Made by a program: the position numbers and the translations under genes. Positions 5,188-7,315 of a stretch of 7,315 nucleotides of DNA are shown in pieces. This DNA is from Bacillota bacterium (GTDB lineage Bacteria; Bacillota; DSM-12270; Thermacetogeniales; Thermacetogeniaceae), in NCBI GenBank assembly GCA_030627585.1, contig DAOURU010000050.1, forward strand, positions 1-7,315, written 5' to 3'. Each line of letters opens with the position of its first letter. The stretch's first letter is position 1. The notes under the pieces are model-generated. The model did no database searches. It worked only from the letters and a program-made list of their open reading frames with translations, and had not been told where the DNA came from.

Positions 5188-5961
5188 TTAATTCCCGAGA
5201 AAAGGTGTCCCGCCACGGCGTGCTTGATAAAAATAAAGCAAAGCCCCCCCGGCGGCGAGCGCCAAAGCAGCCAGCGAAGCTGTCCCGGCGCCGCCCGAAA
5301 GCTGGAGATTTTCCCGAAAGAGTTCGATGCCGCCGCGGGATAATCCGTAAAGAATTAAAAATAAGCTAAAAATCTGCCCGCGGAACCGCGTCCGGACAAG
5401 CCGCATGCGGAGAACCAAAAATTCTAAAATGAAGAAAATTGAGAGCCCTGCCAGGAGGGAGTAAAGTTGCGTAGGATGCCGGTGCAACCCGTCAACTGAA
5501 GGAAATACTACTCCCCAGGGAAGATCTGTGGGTTTTCCGTAGCAGCACCCGTTTAAGAAACAGCCGATCCGGGCAATCGCATAACCAAGCGCAATCGAAG
5601 GTGAGGCAAGATCGAGAAAACCCCAAAAAGGGAAACGTATTTTTCGCAGGTAAAAAAACGCTGCTGCCAGCCCAAAAATAAGCGCCCCGTAAAAGGTCAA
5701 CCCCCCCTCCGGCAGCATGAAAATGTGCCGGGGATGGGTAATGTAAAAACCGGGACCGTAAAGGATAATATAAGCCAGGCGGGCGCCCGCTATTCCCGCT
5801 ACCACAACGAGAAGAGCAAGATCGATGACAAACTGGGGGGAATTTCCCTGTTTCCCAACCTTTCTGATCAGCCACCATGTAGCAGCAAGCAAACCCAAAG
5901 AAACAAAAAAACCGTAGCTGTAAATGCGCAGGCTTCCCACTTGAAAGAGTACAGGATGCAT
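5188..5961 (-). CDS. lgt: Prolipoprotein diacylglyceryl transferase
   Basis: Lgt moves a diacylglyceryl group from phosphatidylglycerol to the lipobox cysteine of prolipoproteins, the first step of bacterial lipoprotein maturation. The 257-residue product is an integral membrane protein with about seven hydrophobic segments. It carries the family hallmarks: YGFFVSLG near 16-23, GGLTFYGAL at 86-94, the signature region AIARIGCFLNGCCYGKPTD at 128-146 with Arg131 and Asn137, HPTQLY at 162-167, and a C-terminal RGQIFSLFLILYGLSRGGIE segment. The usual Gly-Glu in the signature is replaced by Cys-Cys, a variant I recall from anaerobes. ATG 5961 is eight bases after AAAGGAGG; the frame is open to 5994, but those extra residues are not family-like. 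It lies downstream of tsaD on the same strand with a DnaA-box-rich gap between. Confidence 0.96.
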   Translation of the reverse strand: MHPVLFQVGSLRIYSYGFFVSLGLLAATWWLIRKVGKQGNSPQFVIDLALLVVVAGIAGARLAYIILYGPGFYITHPRHIFMLPEGGLTFYGALIFGLAAAFFYLRKIRFPFWGFLDLASPSIALGYAIARIGCFLNGCCYGKPTDLPWGVVFPSVDGLHRHPTQLYSLLAGLSIFFILEFLVLRMRLVRTRFRGQIFSLFLILYGLSRGGIELFRENLQLSGGAGTASLAALALAAGGALLYFYQARRGGTPFLGN

Positions 5962-6153
5962 TATCCAACCCTCCTTTAATTTTGGCTTATCCACATATTC
6001 ACAGGGTTATCCCCAAATACTTTCTCATCTTTATCAAGTTTCGCCCGCTTTATCCCCATAATCAACAACCCCGAACTTTAATGAAATACAGTTTAATTTC
6101 TTCCATTTTTTCCTTTTTTCGTAAATACACACAGACTTATCCACAAATTCACA
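5961..6153 (+). promoter_or_regulatory. Array of DnaA-box-like sites between tsaD and lgt
   Basis: Two perfect consensus DnaA boxes TTATCCACA occur at 5987-5995 and 6137-6145, and two one-mismatch boxes TTATCCCCA at 6007-6015 and 6050-6058. Weaker TTATC sites lie at 5961-5969 (overlapping the lgt start codon) and 6031-6039. All point the same way. Start-to-start distances are 26, 20, 24, 19 and 87 bp, so the first five are roughly two helical turns apart. The stretch between 6067 and 6130 is AT-rich. This could be a DnaA titration or activation site, a DnaA-controlled promoter for lgt, or a relic of a replication origin; no dnaA, dnaN or rep gene is visible. Confidence 0.65.
5987..6153 (+). 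repeat. Pair of 17-bp direct repeats containing DnaA boxes
   Basis: TTATCCACAnATTCACA is present at 5987-6003 and 6137-6153, differing at one position (T or A at the n). A third copy of the ATTCACAGG half lies at 6163-6171, matching 5997-6005. The outer copies are 150 bp apart. The second half (ATTCACA) resembles a degenerate DnaA box, so each unit may be a double site. Confidence 0.8.
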
Positions 6154-6182
6154 ACTTTCTTAATTCACAGGATCCTAAAAAA

Positions 6183-7265
6183 TTAACGAATCAAAGGGTA
6201 ACGCGCGTAAGCCTCCTGTGTTAAAGGTGCAAACCGGCCCGACAGGTAATGATGGTAGCCGGCGCATGCGACCATGGCCGCATTATCAGTGCAGAGGTCC
6301 TTGGGGGGGAAATAAAAATGCATGCCCTCCTCTTGAGCCCTCAGTTGAAATAAATCACGCAAGGCCCCATTTGCGGCAACACCGCCCGCTAAAGCCACCT
6401 GCCGAACCTCCGCAGCGCGGGTGGCCTTGATGGTTTTTTCTACCAGGACATCAATTACTGCCGCCTGAAAACCAGCCGCAACATCTTTTAATGGAACATC
6501 CTCCCCTTTTTCCCTCTTCCGCCTGATATAGTTAATGACTGCCGTTTTCAGGCCGCTGAAACTAAAATCCAAACTTTCGTCTCCCAGCCAGGCGCGCGGA
6601 AAAGGAATGGCGCCGGGATTCCCGTCCCGCGCCAATTCTTCAAGCGCAGGGCCTCCGGGGTAGGGTAGGCCTATGAACCGCGCGATTTTGTCGAAGGCTT
6701 CCCCTGCGGCGTCATCTCGCGTCGAACCCAGTAATTCGTAAGAAAGGTGCTCCCGCATGAGGACTAAATTCGTGTGCCCCCCGGAGACAACCAGGCAAAC
6801 AAGCGGAGGCTTCAGGGAGGGATGGGCAAGGAAGTTGGCATAAATATGGGCTTCGATATGGTGAACAACAAGCAAAGGAATTTGCCGGGCGAAAGCATAA
6901 GCCTTCGCGGCGGCAACCCCCACAAGCAAAGCGCCAATTAAACCAGGCCCTGCCGTAACGGCAATCCCGCCGAGATCGGCAAAATCAAGACCCGCTTTCT
7001 GCAGGGCCTCATCTACAACACCTGTGATGTTTTCTAAATGCTTCCTGGAAGCAACTTCGGGAACCACTCCTCCGTACTGCCTGTGAATGTTAATCTGAGA
7101 GGCAATAACATTGGAAAAAAGCAAATTCCCATTTCCCACGACCGCCGCCGCAGTTTCATCACAGCTTGTTTCGATTCCTAAAATAAATACAGGCAGCTCT
7201 TTTTTTGGCTGTTCTTGTTGAGAAAACAAAGCCGTCCTCCGCCCCCTTAAAAAACCGTCCGTCAT
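6183..7265 (-). CDS. tsaD: tRNA N6-adenosine threonylcarbamoyltransferase TsaD
   Basis: TsaD, with TsaB and TsaE, transfers the threonylcarbamoyl group to A37 of ANN-decoding tRNAs (t6A), an essential cytoplasmic modification. The product is full length for the family. It shows ILGIETSCDET at 28-38, the metal-binding HIEAH (His136, His140), SGGHTNL at 161-167, GEAFDK at 188-193, FSFSGLK at 234-240, GGVAANG at 294-300 and TDNAAM at 326-331. The start is ambiguous. ATG 7265 has a weak ribosome site but overlaps a possible upstream stop (TAATG). In-frame TTG 7229 lies six bases after GGAGG and would give 348 residues, closer to the normal N-terminus. tsaD often sits after tsaE, tsaB and rimI, which would lie beyond the right edge. 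No terminator hairpin is visible after the stop, so lgt may be co-transcribed. Confidence 0.97.
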   Translation of the reverse strand: MTDGFLRGRRTALFSQQEQPKKELPVFILGIETSCDETAAAVVGNGNLLFSNVIASQINIHRQYGGVVPEVASRKHLENITGVVDEALQKAGLDFADLGGIAVTAGPGLIGALLVGVAAAKAYAFARQIPLLVVHHIEAHIYANFLAHPSLKPPLVCLVVSGGHTNLVLMREHLSYELLGSTRDDAAGEAFDKIARFIGLPYPGGPALEELARDGNPGAIPFPRAWLGDESLDFSFSGLKTAVINYIRRKREKGEDVPLKDVAAGFQAAVIDVLVEKTIKATRAAEVRQVALAGGVAANGALRDLFQLRAQEEGMHFYFPPKDLCTDNAAMVACAGYHHYLSGRFAPLTQEAYARYPLIR

Positions 7266-7315
7266 TACCTGGTTCCCTTTTCACGTGAGATTTTAACCCT
7301 AGCTAGTATTCCGCG
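7265..7315 (-). CDS. Possible C-terminal tail of the gene upstream of tsaD
   Basis: Reading leftward from the window edge, one frame is open for 16 codons and stops at a TAA that overlaps ATG 7265 as TAATG, a common form of translational coupling. The other two frames stop within five codons. rimI or tsaB would be usual neighbours, but the 16 residues carry no recognisable motif, so identity and even coding status are uncertain. Confidence 0.2.
   Translation of the reverse strand, partial: RGILARVKISREKGTR

Noticed and set aside
5028..5216. Minus-strand 62-codon ORF overlapping the lgt end and the PDZ ORF
   Set aside because: It is a shifted reading of lgt and the PDZ gene with no domain signal; the PDZ frame has a clear motif and ribosome site.
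5982..6224. Plus-strand 80-codon ORF over the DnaA-box region
   Set aside because: Low-complexity AT-rich translation, no ribosome site, and it runs into the 3' end of tsaD; the repeats explain the sequence better.

Overview
This 7.3-kb window looks like chromosome from an anaerobic, spore-forming Firmicute (Clostridia-type: Peptococcaceae, Syntrophomonadales or Thermoanaerobacterales-like). Four things support this: a NAD-linked iron-sulfur redox operon of the kind used for H2 or formate metabolism, a SleB/CwlJ-type cell-wall hydrolase behind a cyclic-di-AMP riboswitch, strong GGAGG ribosome binding sites, and frequent TTG/GTG starts. The genus cannot be fixed from sequence alone.

Left half (1-3493, minus strand): an operon read right to left. 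It encodes a NuoE-like [2Fe-2S] subunit, a small thioredoxin-like ferredoxin, a NuoF-like FMN/NADH flavoprotein with extra ferredoxin domains, and the N-terminal 203 residues of a NuoG-like subunit cut by the window edge. Together these form the electron-input arm of a soluble NAD(P)-dependent formate dehydrogenase or [FeFe] hydrogenase, possibly electron-bifurcating. Wording in the visible ferredoxin domains favours formate dehydrogenase, but the catalytic domain lies outside the window. A candidate promoter, a 21-codon leader ORF and a long hairpin precede the operon.

Middle (3494-4790): a divergent intergenic region carries a good sigma-A promoter and a clear c-di-AMP (ydaO/yuaA) riboswitch on the plus strand. 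The riboswitch controls a secreted double-LysM SleB-family hydrolase. The closing stem of the riboswitch pairs with part of the gene's Shine-Dalgarno sequence. A bidirectional terminator separates this gene from the convergent genes to the right.

Right half (4743-7315, minus strand): tsaD (tRNA t6A modification), then an intergenic region of about 220 bp holding a same-strand array of DnaA-box-like sites, then lgt (prolipoprotein diacylglyceryl transferase), then a short PDZ-domain ORF. The PDZ ORF looks like the frameshifted, truncated remnant of a larger protein. The DnaA-box array is the most unexpected non-coding feature, because it sits away from dnaA or any replication gene visible here.
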